NCBI RefSeq assembly: GCF_905475345.1
Contig: NC_066591.1
Location: forward strand, 4,912,501 to 4,976,500
DNA: 64,000 nucleotides
DNA from: Vespula vulgaris
Lineage: Eukaryota; Arthropoda; Insecta; Hymenoptera; Vespidae
Direction of reading: 5' to 3'
Positions 1 through 13,205 of this stretch are shown here, one piece after another (within the stretch, counting starts at the first letter, position 1; each line of letters opens with the position of its first letter). The position numbers and the translations under genes are program-made. The notes under the pieces are model-generated. The model had not been told where the DNA came from, searched no databases, and saw only the letters and a program-made list of their open reading frames with translations.

Positions 1-85
1 GCTGCAACAGCAGCAACAGCAGCAGCAAACAGCAGAAGTAACGAAGGTTCTCGTTCGAAGGAATCCGGTCGTAGCCGCTCCCCAT
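1..85 (-). CDS. Possible initiator exon with signal anchor (runs off window)
   Basis: On the minus strand an ATG at 85-83 opens a reading frame that stays open to the window edge (28 codons). It begins MGSGYDRIPSNENLRY and continues with two cysteines, then eight leucines coded by mixed CTG/TTG, the shape of a signal peptide or signal anchor. The sequence 5' of the ATG is GC-rich with a (GC)n run and no splice acceptor, so this could be a start in a first exon. The same bases read on the plus strand give a CAG/CAA polyglutamine stretch followed by a possible donor (AAC|GTGAGG near 93), so the strand is ambiguous. The base at -3 is T, a weak start context. The product is unrecognised. It may be an alternative first exon of the minus-strand gene that starts at 11703, or a separate gene. 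Confidence 0.3.
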   Translation of the reverse strand, partial: MGSGYDRIPSNENLRYFCCLLLLLLLLQ

Positions 86-2866
86 GAAAACGTGAGGACG
101 CGCGCGCGCGCTCTCTCGCTCGTTCGCCCTTACATCGTCTTATCGAGCCGCTATCGTAACAGGTTTAAGGTAAAGTTCGACGATAACGTTGTTCGATGTA
201 ATATAAATTAAAATGTCTTTTAATAAAACGATCAAGAGATTATTCTACCTGCTTCGATGTATCTACTTTGAAACACGAGAGATAAGAGAAAGACTATATA
301 ATGCGAAGATGTTTCAAGGGTGATAATTTATACGCTTTTAATATTTTTCCGAACATAAGTGAGAAGTCTTGTGTCTTAGAAAAATTCTAAAAGCTAATAT
401 GTAAATGCTAGAAAGATATCAGGGAGTGAAGTCGAGGAAGGTTTTTTTTATTTAACGTTTAACTCACATCACGGTCGAACGAAATTAAATTTTTTCTACG
501 AAGTATCGAATACATTAAATTTCTAAGAAAAGAGGAAGAAGTAAAAAAGGAAATGACATCTTTTCTAATAATAACGAAATTGACATCTTTATTTTGACAC
601 TTGTCTTTTCTCATTTATATTCTAATATTATTTGTGATAATCTTTAAACGAATCTCTTTTCATCGCTTTATGAATTTGTTAGAAAAACTAATAACTCTCG
701 TCGAAAGCAAACTTTGAATAACCGTTCAGACAATCGTTAAATTCAAGCTCTTTTCATTGTAGGAACGATCGATCGATCGATAGATGCTCGAGAGAACGAT
801 TTGAAATATAATTAAAAATGAAATTTCGTTTGATGATTTATGAAGCTATTTTTCAAACGTAACAATTAAAACCAATAGTCGTGTGTATCAATTCAAAACT
901 AATCGATAGTTTTGTTTGGAACGTAATCAGAAGGAAGAAAAATGAGGGGAAAAATGAAGAATTATAAAATAAAGAAAAGAAAAAAAGCGAATACCTGTAA
1001 TATATCGAGATGTCGAGATTTTAGAAAAGCTACTTTCTCACGATCGACGAACTCGAAAACGGGCACTTGACGGCCGTGTAAAACACGCACCGTGTGAGCG
1101 ATTTTAACGTTTGCGAGCGAAGTAAAATGCGAAATACGAGAGGAGGAGTGTGGCGAAGCGAAGTGAAGCGTATCGAAGAGGGGAAAGTTCGAGTGCATGA
1201 GTGAATATACATATACATATATACATAAGCACGTACGTACCGGGCATGCCTTTCGCGATTTTAATGTAACGCGCATGTACCGAAATAAGTAACACCAAGA
1301 GACTCATATAACGTGACATAAATCTCAGACTCTGTACCACCGTTTTGACCTGTACCTATACAGTTATATATATGCATATGTATATAATACATACACACAC
1401 ACACACACATAAGTCTATATTTGTATATATGTGACCGAGTTTTAAGCGCATATTCACACGCAAACACAGAGAGAAAACTCGACGAGCACTCGTTCCGAGA
1501 AACGTATGATTGGATGAACTATAAATTATAATGGTTTTCCTACTACAAATGTTACCCATGTGATACGGGCGAGTTCGTAATAATGTTCGTAAGCTCTCAT
1601 TCCTTTACCCCATATATACGTATACATATATGTATATACAATAGGTACGTATTACGTAGAAACAAGGAAAGGGCTACGGAGCAAAACGATGCTCACCCCC
1701 GACTCGTTTTTACTTCCTAAAAACAGCATTTTCGTTCGATGAATCGCAAATCCAATTTATGTACATACATATGTGTGTGTGTGTGTGCATATACATCGTA
1801 TGCGAAAACGGGACGTGCAAAAGTGCGATACGGCCACTCCAACACGAAAGTAGACCCTATACATATCTCTATAAAGAACACGTATTTCTCTTGATAAGAA
1901 ACGAGAAGGAAGTCATAGGTAACGATCGAGATGAGTCACCTCGAGAAGAGTCTCGAACTCGAGTAGACTCTTTAAGAGTCAGCGTGCAAATAAGGGTGCT
2001 CAATGAAACCGAAAGAGAGTCGATTGGAAGACTCCTTGCAAAGTGACTGGCAAATAAGAATCGAATGGTATTAGAATTGTTTGGAATTTTTACTTCTAAA
2101 CGATAGAGAGGACTGCGTTTTTCTTTCTTTTTTCTTTTTTCTTCCTCTTTTTTCTTGTTTCTTTCGATTTTTTTCGAGTTTAATCGTATTACACGTAAAA
2201 AGGAGTGTCGATGTTGTTTTACATGATTTCAAAAGGCTCGCAAGGAGAGTCGTAGAAAGGAGAAAAGAGATTCGTTGGCGTGCGAACAAACGTTTTCGTC
2301 ATCTTGGACGATCAATCATCCTAATCAGCGGCAAGTGGTGAGTTTTCACGGTCCGCGGAGAGCTCTACTCCGAAACGGAAGCAACGAGAAAAGCTTTTTG
2401 CCTCTAACAGATGTCGCACTCCGGGACGGAAGACGTGCGACGAGTTAAAATACGATCGAAGAGCACGTGTCTGAGGAGAGGCCACGTTCTCCTAATAAAA
2501 AACTAGCCACGTTAACCGAATCCAAGAAAGATTTCGTGCTAAAATGAGAACTAGAAAAGAGCGTGCGCGTCCTACTCATCTATCACGATCATTGATTTCT
2601 CCGATATAGTTTACATGAATGAAACAACGAAAATAAACTGACTTTTTCTTATTTTATTTTTCATAAATTACTGTCTCATCCTGTTAATTACGAATCGAAA
2701 CGTTTTAATATATCACGTTGCATTAAATGAGAAAAAATAAATAGAGCAAAAAGTGAACGAAAAAGAAAATATAGAGAAAGATAAAAACGACTATAAAAAA
2801 GTATCGAAATAAGAATAAAAAAAAAAAAGAACAAAATTTCTTCTCTTTGGTTTCTGTTCGGTTATC

Positions 2867-2870
<4 letters not shown>

Positions 2871-2923
<53 letters not shown>
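2871..2923. repeat. (TA)n microsatellite
   Basis: An uninterrupted TA dinucleotide run of 53 bases. Confidence 0.95.
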
Positions 2924-2926
<3 letters not shown>

Positions 2927-4552
2927 AAACGGTCAAAAACGGAAAGTATATTTAGTACAATTTTACGAGAAGGCTTGAAGTACGAGCTGAAAACTTTATA
3001 TTTCCATTTATGCCAGTTAACGAGTCTGCTAGCCCGAACATTTACGGTTTCGACGTCATCCGCGATAACGACCTGCGGAAAAGCAGTCTGCTCTTTCTCT
3101 CTTTCTCTTTCTCTCTCGTCAAGCTTCGTCAATAAAATGCCCTAATGTCATATTTTTGGCACCGAGAGGAAGTATCTCGCGTGCGAGACTGGACAGCTCG
3201 CAATTGGATCCAATATCGGTATTATTACGCGACCGTTCCCCTCTTTCTACTTTTTTCGACGGCTCTGGAAAAGTAAGGTCCGAGCGAGTCATAAAAAACG
3301 TGATGGCAAGTTGACTCTTTCTTTCTCTCTCTCTGTCTTTTTCTCTTCTTCTGTTTCTTTCTCTATACCGAACGACTGCTTTCCGCTATTCTTGCATCGC
3401 CTAGTAATCATATTCTATTTGACCGCAGAGATCTCTCGTTGATGATCTATACGGGGCATTAATTTCCTTAAAAATAATTCTTACTTCTTATTTTCGTAAT
3501 AAAATTTAATCTAGAAGAGTAACAGACGTAAAAGAGCGTCTTTCCATCTCCGTCTTTATTTTTTCTTCTTTCTTTTATTATTTTTTAATCCACTCCTAAC
3601 ATTTTCTAAATGTATTATTATATTATTGCGGTTTGTCTCCTTGAATGGATATAATAAACCTAATTGATCTATTAAATTAATTATATTTCGTTGAGGTTAT
3701 ACTATCTTTATAGGACATCGTTTTCAGGATCAATAGATATCTATCGATCTATATATATCTGTAGCTTCTTCTTTTTTTATAAAAAGAATATAATCGGCTT
3801 CGTTTCCTTTTTTTTCCTTTTTTTCTTTCTCTTTTTCTTTTTTTAATCCCGCTCTAATTTACAAGTCCGCGAGGATTGAGGTGAATGGTCGGGATTTAAG
3901 TCGGCCTCATTCTCTCTCTTTCTCTTTCTCGTATTTGCACGCTCAAGTAGTGGCATTTGTGAAGAGGAGAGAAGAATACACGTGACAGATGTAGGAGACG
4001 ACGGTGTATGATATTAACACGGGCGCAGCATTTAACGTCGCACTTCGTAAATTACTGGAGCCATTTCTAGGTTCGCGATATGGTTGCCGGTCGGAAATTC
4101 TCGATGCGCTATTGAATTTCACGAACGATACTACATATTACCCTTTAACGGTATACGTAAGCGAACGTCGATCGGCCAGAATTCATGATTTTTATCAAAC
4201 AACGTTTCCCCGTGACATACTTCTCATTTGATATGAAAACGGAACGTTCGTTATACATTCCATGTTATCGTAATGTCTTCTAAAATAAAGGAATGAAAAC
4301 GTGAATCAACCGAAAGCGTTCCATTATTATTCATAATTAAAAATGTAAACCCCTTTGCATTCCAACTTTATGTAGAACAATCGATCAGCAATTCAAATTT
4401 GTTTTTCTTCTGAACGCTTTCTATGTTATGCAGTGTGCTATAAAGAGATTTTACGATAAAAGGATAATAAAACTGCAAATTCTACAGCCGTTGTAAAACT
4501 AGTTGTTTTATATCCGAATCTATTTTCAATCGATATAAAATTTAATGTTTAA

Positions 4553-4553
<1 letters not shown>

Positions 4554-4598
<45 letters not shown>
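4554..4598. repeat. (TA)n microsatellite
   Basis: A TA dinucleotide run of about 45 bases. Confidence 0.95.
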
Positions 4599-4599
<1 letters not shown>

Positions 4600-5087
4600 A
4601 AGTTATGGATAAAATACTTTTCGAACAAATTTAAATACCAATCCATATCCTATTGAATAAATAAATGAAAATATATACTTATAGGGTCGTTGTCTTCGAA
4701 AATAATGAATCGTTTGTAATAATAATAGGTACGACATAGATTTAAAAATCGATTCGATGAAAATGGACGGCCCTTGACAAGGGCCGAGCATCATTTCCAA
4801 AGTCATCTACGCGTTCGTTAGCGCGTTAACGAGTTTTTCTACTTCCTGCGTGTTCACACGCGGCCGAGTACGGCGCGCCTCTCGAAAAGCCCTCGAACAC
4901 GGCATATGACGCGTGAAAGCTTCACGTCGGTTAACGTTTAGAGAAAACGAGGAGGGAATAGTATAGTCGGAAGAAGGAGGAGGAGGAGGAGAAGGAGGAG
5001 GACGAGGAAGGCTCGGTTGATGGTACGAGTGCCAGCGGTGTAGTCCGAGATAAATGACATTTCTGCGACGAAAGCTGCATGTCTAAA

Positions 5088-5152
5088 ATCGTCGTCGTCG
5101 TCGTCGTCGTCCTCCTCCTAGTCTGCTTCTTCTTCTTCTTCTTCTTAGTCGT
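5088..5152. repeat. (GTC)n / (TTC)n trinucleotide block
   Basis: A GTC triplet run passes into CCT and then TTC triplets. Translated it gives runs of Val and Phe, or Asp/Glu/Lys on the other strand. It has no splice signals that would make it coding. Confidence 0.85.
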
Positions 5153-6008
5153 CGTAGTCATCGTAGTCGTGTCGTACTTGTCGTATATACCCATCTCTCT
5201 CTTTCTCCCTGTTTCTGGATCCTCCTACTCTCAAGGCAAGCAAGTAGGCAAGCGAGCAAGCAAGCCACCACCAGCTTCGTTCGAATACTCACGTGGAGCT
5301 TTACAAGGCTCCCTCTCTCTCTCTCTTTCTCTTTCTCTTTCTCTCTCGTCTTTCTTAAATATCCTCTCACTCCCTCTATTTCCTCCTGGAGTAATCCGTT
5401 TGTCTCCGTGTTGGTTATTTCTGGCAGATTCTGGTGTCCGTACGCCATTACGCCGCGAACGCCTACGCAATATTTAGCCGAATCGCGCTTTACGAGGGCC
5501 GGCTCTACTCTTTCGAGAGGAATAAGATAAAAAAAAGAGAAAGAGAGAGAAAGAGAAAGAGAAGACATTGACATCTTACTTTTCTTCAGTAGATATACGA
5601 ACGAATAGAGATATCTTCTCGTACCGCAATTCGAGAAAAGACTAACGCAGAGTTTTTAAATTTCTCTATCCGTTTAAAGAAAACAAAGAAGGGCCTCTGT
5701 ATAAAAACAACGATTCAGAAGTATAAAACAAACGATGACGTTTACGAAACTCGATAGAAACTCTACTATGTGTTCGTGAGGTTTCTTCTCTTCGTATGGC
5801 ACCGACCTAAAGTTTCTCTTTTAACGACTTAATTCGCGAGAGAGAAGAAGGAAAGAAGGGAAGGTTGAGACTGTAACAGAGAGAAAAGGGAAAGAAAATA
5901 CACGATGTCCGTAAAAATAAGAGAGAACTCGAAAAGAACGTGAACGAAAACGAAGGACAGGTTGGTTTTCAAACGAGAAAACATGCAATTCGTTCTCTCT
6001 CCTTCTTT

Positions 6009-6134
6009 CTCTCTCTCTCTCTCTCTTTCTTTATCTCTCTTATTTGGAATCGTGAAAACTAGTTTTTCGCGAAAGGCGCGAAAAACGAATGAGAAGTGTC
6101 TTTCTCTCTTGCGATTCGAATTTCTTTTTCGTGT

Positions 6135-6175
<41 letters not shown>

Positions 6176-6182
6176 TTCTTTT
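6009..6182. repeat. Two (CT)n tracts
   Basis: CT dinucleotide runs at about 6009-6040 and 6137-6182, broken by short TTT interruptions. They generate long Ser/Leu or Arg/Glu open frames on both strands that are not genes. Confidence 0.9.
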
Positions 6183-8174
6183 TCTTCTCTATCCTTTTCG
6201 CAGGATCGCGTGACACGACAGATTGCAGGCAGACGAAATAGCACGCGCTCGAAAAGTATTCCGGCGCCATGCGTGCAACGAGCGTCTTCTCGCTCATTCG
6301 CTCGAAGGAAAGGAGCTCTAATAGAAAAAGAAAAAAGAACGAGAAAAAAAGGAAAAAAGAAAAAGATAAGAAGAAGGTTACCTCGAACGGGTAACTGAAA
6401 TAAGCACGATGCCAAATTCGGTGTCACGTCGAGCGAAATAGTTTACTGTAAAGCGTACGAAACGTCAAGTTTCTACGCCAAAATTTAGACGGGAATTACT
6501 TTTTCTACTTTACTTTTTTGCTTCCAATCATATCCGCGATTACCATTTTATACGAATGTACATTGATAAAATTTTTGAACATCAATAAACGCGAAAATAT
6601 ATGTAACGCAACGTTTCATCGGTCTGAAAATGTTTCCATCGTCTCTCTCTCTCTCTCTCTCTCTCTCCCTCTCTCTCCCCTCTGTCTCTCTCTATCTATC
6701 TGTCCGTCTCTTTCACCTCACAAGCCGATACTAATAATTACTTTTCGTGCACATACATCGTTCTGAATATTCATATTCGACGAATATCCATGCCCGAGAA
6801 TATAATAATATATTTACGTCGATCAAAACGGCAATATTTTTCACCGTCGAGTGAGTAAATACATAGAGGAGGATAGCAACTAGTATTTCAGTGGACACGA
6901 AGCCCCGCGGTCAACTAAAAACGATTACAATGAGAGAACGTGATCGAGCTATCAATAGCGTGTGCGTGGATGGTACGTTATTGACCCTCGATTCGTCGCA
7001 CTCTGTTCCGACCCCTAACTAGGCACATGTACACGCATACACAAATACACGGATAGATTCGTTTCATACGCAATTAAAGCGTATACTAGCCCTATTTACC
7101 GCTCTCTTTACGCCTCGACGAAGGATGAGTTCCGACCAAAATCCGTGAAACGAGCTTTTCCTTCTCTCTCTTTCTCTCTCGCTCTTTCTTTCTTTCTCTT
7201 ACTCATTCACTCAGTGAACCGTCTGTGATCTCGCTATCTCTCTTTTCTTTAAATCCCTTGTCCCGATCGAAGGGATTTCAGCGACGAGTAGAAAAAAAAT
7301 AAGTCCTCCCGGATCGTTCCACCCTATCGTAGACGCGTACGGGATAAGAAAACGAAGGAAAAAATGTCAGGGATTTGTGTGTTACCGCTGCGGCTGGAAA
7401 TAATTCTTGACGACGAGATGCAAGCATATAAATGGTGTCCTGAAGTAACCCGACAGTACGATATTTTAACTGATCAATAGACGGCAGGAAAAGGAACATA
7501 TCTTTAGCTATCCACGTATGCTATGTAAATATTTTCATTAAAAATTGTTTTCTCGTTTCCTCACCAGCACTTTTTCATTAAGTAATTCAATTCAATAGAT
7601 ACAATGTATGATTCAATATATAATTCAATTTTAACATGTAACATAACGATCCGTATCGTTCAATTATATTTTTAAATTAAGAAAATATATATATATATTG
7701 GGATCGATTCATTGTTCTGCAAATGACGGAGAGAAGACAACAAAATTTACAACTAAAAGAAATATTTGACTAACCAATTTTCTTTCCATTAAATTATACG
7801 GTTCACCCTGTACGAGCTTGTGTATACATGCGTGTAAGTATACGTATACTCGTGTGGGTGCACCGATACGCACGTGCGGAGAGACGAAGGAAAAAGAGAG
7901 AAATAAAATAAAAGAAAGAAAAAAGGAAAAGTAAATAACGAAACAAAAAACGAAGCAAATAAAAAAGAAGTAGAAAAAGGAGAGAAGGAAGAGAACGGGA
8001 GAAGACGGCCGTGGAAAGAAGACGATGTATAGAATGGTCTCGTGCTGGAGAGAGGAATCGACTACTAAACGGGAATGGATGAGGGACGGTAAAAGGAGAA
8101 GGAGTTGGATGAGACAACAGGGTGAAGAGAGAGAAAGAGGAGTACTGACTGGTGGCAGGAATGCGTTAATGGGC

Positions 8175-8177
<3 letters not shown>

Positions 8178-8218
<41 letters not shown>
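8178..8218. repeat. (GA)n microsatellite
   Basis: An uninterrupted AG run of about 41 bases. Confidence 0.95.
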
Positions 8219-8222
<4 letters not shown>

Positions 8223-10337
8223 GCGACGTACGCCGTCCAGATGGCGAGTCGTTTTCGCGAAGATGCATTTTCTCGAGCAGAATGCAAGCTCGTTGATACA
8301 AGCTCGAGTTGCATCGTAACGTCGCAAAACGATACGAAGACAAACGAGCAATATAAACGAATAGATTAATGAAGATCCTAACGTCGATGAATTCTTTATA
8401 TTAAAAAGAAATCCATTAAATTTGAGTTGTAATTATTATAATTACGTACAAATCGATATCACCGTCTTTGTCCGATCTAGTTTTCTAAGAACAAAGAGAT
8501 AGAATAATTCGTTCGTTCTGCAACATCAAATGATGAATATTAAATAAAAGTATACGTACATTTCCTTAGGAACAGTAATTTTCTTTAAAGCAGAACTATG
8601 TTATCGCTATTGATGCACAAGCGATCGTAAGACAAGATATCGAGAAACATTCAACGAGTAGCAAACGCTTTCAGAGGATTTTCGTCACGCGATCGTTAAA
8701 TCATGATCGAAGGTGGAACACTCGAATAGCACCATATCTACACATGATAGATACATACGTAAGTACGTACACGTATATGTATGTATACCTATTGCATAAA
8801 AAAAAGAAAAAGAAAGAAAAGGTAAAAGAATAAAAAAAAATACTCGAAGAAATCCCAGCAGCTCGTTGATATGAGGAATCCTGTGGAAGGAGGTGAATCG
8901 CGTGAGAATCCTTTCGTCTACCGAGCCGTCTAGAAATTTTGATCTCGGTATAGAATTCCGTTGGATGGTATGCGCGTGTGTAACGCTCGGTTCGCACGAG
9001 CAAGACGATCGTGTATTAGTGTGTGTATATATATATATATAAATAGGTAGATGTCCGTGTAAAAAAGAAAGCTCGACAGGATCGTCCGGCTCGTTTCTTT
9101 ATGATCGCCGGAGAGCTTTCGGTCGCGAAGACTGCGGACAGGCATTGTGAGAACTCTTTCAAAGGGAGAAGAGGTATTGTAGAAAGAAAAAACGAAAAGG
9201 AATAACTACTGTTAGTGTTAGCCATGGTACTTACTAGTGGCTGTGATTGAACTCGTCGACTCGTTACTACGATCAATAGAACCGGACGGATCGTTGCGTA
9301 GAATTTATGGCATATTTCGTCTAACGAAATGATGACACGTCGACCACCGACCACGAGTAACGAGCGAGACTTGTTGCTTTGCTGCTACCGAGTACGAGAT
9401 TCTTTTTTTCTCTCTCTCTTTCTCTCTTTTTCTATCTCTATGTACATAGGTACATACGTACGTAACGTGCACGGAAGAACGTGCTAAGTAACATATGCCA
9501 GGCTATATTTCGAACGTACGATCTCTCCGTGTCTGTTTATCTCTCTAATAATAAGTGATGTGAGAAAATAACTAGGTCTGATGACGCCAACACTATCCTC
9601 GAAATGGTTTCCTATGAACAAACAGACATAGCCAACAGATACTTGATACTTCTCTCTATAAGTTTATTCAAGAATTTCCAGAAGCTCGATACGAATTCTA
9701 TGACTCTTCATCGAAGAAAACGCGAGTAGTTGGTTGCTCTCATCGTTGGTGTAAATGGGGAGGTCTAACGGAATGAAAATTTTATTCTATGCGGTGGAGG
9801 ATCTTTCGTTTCTATCCTCGAGGCTACTACGACGACAGTTCGGTATGGCTCGCGTAAACGAAATATTTTTACGCGCAAAGAAATGTTTGCCTGAAGGAAT
9901 CGAGGGTTGCGAAACCTTCCTTATTCGTTCCTCCGCTCTTCTTCCTCCTTCTCCACTTCCAAACCATCCACCCTCTTTCCTATTTCTCTTCTTCCTATAC
10001 CGATTCCTCGCGAAAATACTTTAGGCACGAAGAGAAATGAAGAAAAGAAACGCGGCTGACCCTGGAAGTGCTGGCCGCGTATTGCCAAGGGACCAGAGGG
10101 AGAAAGAGGACCAAAGGACATCCGAACCAATAGAACGAGGGATGCTGGCCTCTCAGCACGCTTCTAGAATCACTAATGTCAGCAATATCCTGTACACGTC
10201 GGCAAACACATATACAGGAGAAATGGATGCGAAGTATTGCCATTGCCGTCGAGAACTCGAACCCGTATAACACGTATACTGTATGTATACGGTTTTTTTT
10301 TTGTCTATCTCTCTTCCTCCTTTCTTTCTCGCAGACT

Positions 10338-10372
<35 letters not shown>

Positions 10373-11429
10373 TACATATATAGAAAGTATGTTTCGAACC
10401 ATCGACAATACTCCGTTTAGCTTTTGCAGCAAATATGACGATTTTAATGTACACTACAGTTCGTTGGAGATAGACGCTTTATTAAATATGAACGAGTCTG
10501 CTCAGACATTTACGGACGGTGCTGAAAATTAATCTGGACCATTTTGTCTCCTTTCTCTCTCTCTCTCTTGATTTATTCGCGTAAAATTCGAACGATATAA
10601 ATGGCTCTCTCGTCCCTCCAACGATCGGATCACGATTCCTCGTGATTTTCCTCGAATTTCGACGAACATTTTTACATCGACAAAATTTTTTTCTTGTTAA
10701 ATAGATCCGCTAAAAATAAAGGAAAGGCAAATCTTGCCCTATTTCGTTCCGCTTTTTCAAAAATACATAGAAAAATACGAGAAAATGAGAAAGCACGTAA
10801 GCTAATAAAATTGGCTACGGATAGATAGGTTCGTACATTCAAATAATAATACGAACAAGCAAGTCAATTATTATTCCTATTCACGAAATTTTGAAAAGCA
10901 ATAGTAGTTTAATAGATCAACTTAATGCACACATTTTTCTACAAGAAATCGCATTGAGATCAGTGAGCTCGAAGCTGGATAACACCCATCGACCTTCCGT
11001 TTTCCTTGGTGATCGAGGGGAAAACTCGACAAACCCGCATACACCAATAGGGTGGTGCATCGAACGAAATTTCCGAGCGAACGAATTCGCCGAAAACAAT
11101 TCTCTTAGCTGAGAGAAGGAGAAAGGAAGAGAAAGAGAGCGACAGCGAAAACGAGAGCGAGAGAGAGAGAGAGAGAGAGAAAGAAAGATGGATGAAAAGA
11201 AGCTCTGGAGAGCGCATGCTCGAGTGAAGCAACGTTCCAAAATTTATTGCCACCCACTCGAACCAATCAAACCGAGATTCTTGCACGGATAATCGAATCA
11301 TGCACGTATTTGCATACGTTTCGTTTTGAAAATTTCGTTTCCTTCTGCATATGTACCACGCCCGAGAAATAGAAAAAGATAGTTGCAGCCTGTGCGTGTA
11401 TGTGTTACACAAAACTCGAGACTATATAA

Positions 11430-11433
<4 letters not shown>

Positions 11434-11482
<49 letters not shown>
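11434..11482. repeat. (TA)n microsatellite
   Basis: A TA run of about 49 bases. Confidence 0.95.
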
Positions 11483-11484
<2 letters not shown>

Positions 11485-11591
11485 AACGGATTATTTTTCT
11501 ATAGGGCGTCTTCGTTTCACTTTTATCTACTGTGTGTATGTATTATCGACAGCGATGTAGATTGTAGACAGAAGAAACGAAAGTGACTCAC

Positions 11592-11704
11592 CGTTCGCGA
11601 GGGGTAGCTCGGCCAGTGGCAGTAGCAATAGTACTAGCAACGACGAGGAGGACGACGACGGGGTGAATCTCCCTTTCCGACGCGGGAACGTCAGTCCCTG
11701 CATC
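11592..11704 (-). CDS. Initiator coding exon with signal peptide, minus-strand gene
   Basis: This is a complete exon by splice signals on the minus strand. The acceptor TGTTTCAG lies at 11705-11712, the ATG is at 11703-11701, and the donor AACG|GTGAGT sits at 11592/11591. The 112 coding bases give 37 codons plus one base (phase 1). The protein starts MQGLTFPRRKGRFTP, then six serines, then SLLVLLLLPL, followed by AELPLAN. A basic N-terminus followed by a hydrophobic core and small residues is the pattern of a secretory signal peptide. The acceptor before the ATG implies at least one upstream 5'-UTR exon; 22653-22699 is a candidate. The rest of the protein must lie to the left, perhaps outside the window, so the product cannot be identified. 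It is probably a secreted or cell-surface protein with very long first introns. Confidence is good for the exon, low for gene identity. Confidence 0.65.
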
Positions 11705-12024
11705 CTGAAACAGACAAACATACAAATCTATATACATATATGTATATGTATACATACATGCACTCTTATGTGTATAATCTATATATATATACACATATTA
11801 CAGACATATTCATCGGAGTGGTCGTATATATTCGCGTAGTGGGCGCGGTAGAAGGTCTCGACGTTCCTTTCAGCATGCTTTTGCCGCGAGCATGATCTAT
11901 TATACATATATGTGTATATTCGTATATATACATACACACAGACATAGGTATTCGACTGCGAACGATGTCCGAGAGGGTATAACGAAGAATCGAAAATATT
12001 TCGGTGCACGTGTACGTTGTAAAA

Positions 12025-12028
12025 GAGA

Positions 12029-12073
<45 letters not shown>

Positions 12074-12093
12074 AGGGAGAGAGAGAGAGAGGG
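12025..12093. repeat. (GA)n tract with GGGA interruptions
   Basis: An AG-rich run of about 69 bases, perfect in its first half and interrupted by GGGA in the second. Confidence 0.9.
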
Positions 12094-12341
12094 TTTAGTG
12101 AAAGGGGATGAGGAGGAAAGAGACAGAGAGAGAGAAAATGTACGACCGGATCCATCGTCTGTAATGAAAAATCGCTCCCTTCTTGAGCCCCGCCAACGAT
12201 TGACCGTGAATTAAGGCCTTTGTACTTTCGATTAGTAGCCCAGAAAGATCGTCGACCACGGTACATGCGATACGATCATTTCGATGTCCGTGACAACAAC
12301 AACAACGGCCACGATGAGACCATCTTCTATCTCTTTTCCTC

Positions 12342-12373
<32 letters not shown>

Positions 12374-13151
12374 CTTTTTTTGATGGGGGTGGAAAGGAAA
12401 TCGTCTAGTTGCTATCATCAAAATTGTTTGGTCAGACTCGGAGAACATTCTCCGTCTTCCTGCTGTTCTTTCGAAAACCACGTTATTACCAATAAAATGA
12501 GAATGACAGAATAGTGGGGTGGGCTTGGGCATGGGGTGAAGAAATAAAAAATGTCTGGACGTATACTCTCGAACGAAAGGCAAATGGAAATCCAATATAC
12601 GATTTCTTCTTCGTTCGACAAAAGAAAATATTACATAGGAAAGACATTTTCATAAACTTTTTTCAAACTCTTACGTGTAATCGTAAACCTATGGGAAGAA
12701 AGCAAAGTTTTCGCTGTCCATACATCCTCTCTCTCTTTTTCTCTGCCTCTCCGTTCAAGTAGTTTTATTTTCTTGGAACCTTAGTCTTTCGAGCATTAAG
12801 TGCCTTTGAGTGCTGAAATGCGCCATCGTACTTCTTCATGTACATACGAAAAGTGCCAGAAGCGTTACCATGCTCATCTTGAATTAGTTACAATAAACTG
12901 AGTAAACTGAGAATTTTTTCTTCACATATATATAATAATATTCACAATTTTATGTACTTTCTTGAAACAAATTTATTCGCTTAGTCGATATTTAACAATA
13001 ATAATTTTAATTTAGAATTTATTAATGAATTATGTATTTTGTATATTGTCTTTCCTTTAGATTTATACTTCATATTGTTAAATAGATATTGTTTCCTTTC
13101 ATACTGTTCCCCTTTATACTTATACGGAGTTTGTTCTAGTACAATAAACGT

Positions 13152-13156
<5 letters not shown>

Positions 13157-13205
<49 letters not shown>
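13157..13205. repeat. (CT)n microsatellite
   Basis: A nearly perfect CT run of about 49 bases followed by imperfect CT-rich sequence. Confidence 0.95.

Larger units (their letters stand above)
86..11591. other. Low-complexity non-coding stretch (intron or intergenic)
   Basis: No exon can be supported with confidence here. The sequence is AT-rich with many (CT)n/(GA)n tracts, (TA)n runs, a (GTC)n/(TTC)n triplet block at about 5088-5152 and GGA repeats at about 4978-5005. Open frames in this stretch are mostly Ser/Leu or Arg/Glu dipeptide translations of these tracts. One 54-nt minus-strand segment (7386-7439) has a plausible acceptor and donor and is recorded as a weak candidate among the rejected items. 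If the gene starting at 11703 continues leftwards, this stretch would be mainly its first introns. Confidence 0.6.

Noticed and set aside
962..1276. Minus-strand frame with a protein-like end (GRQVPVFEFVDREKVAFLKS) before a GTATTC donor
   Set aside because: There is no acceptor with a pyrimidine tract in the right place and the upstream part is microsatellite. It could be a real exon, but I cannot support it.
5158..6427. Long Ser/Leu or Arg/Glu open frames on both strands
   Set aside because: They translate (CT)n/(GA)n tracts, and the same pattern recurs at most other tracts in the window.
7386..7439. 54-nt minus-strand segment with acceptor TTACTTCAG and donor GCG|GTAACA
   Set aside because: Splice signals are plausible and the phase fits the exon at 11592, but the peptide is short and unrecognised. 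Too weak to call.
10037..10270. Plus-strand ORF of 77 codons
   Set aside because: It has no similarity I recognise and no splice or promoter support, and it overlaps other random frames.
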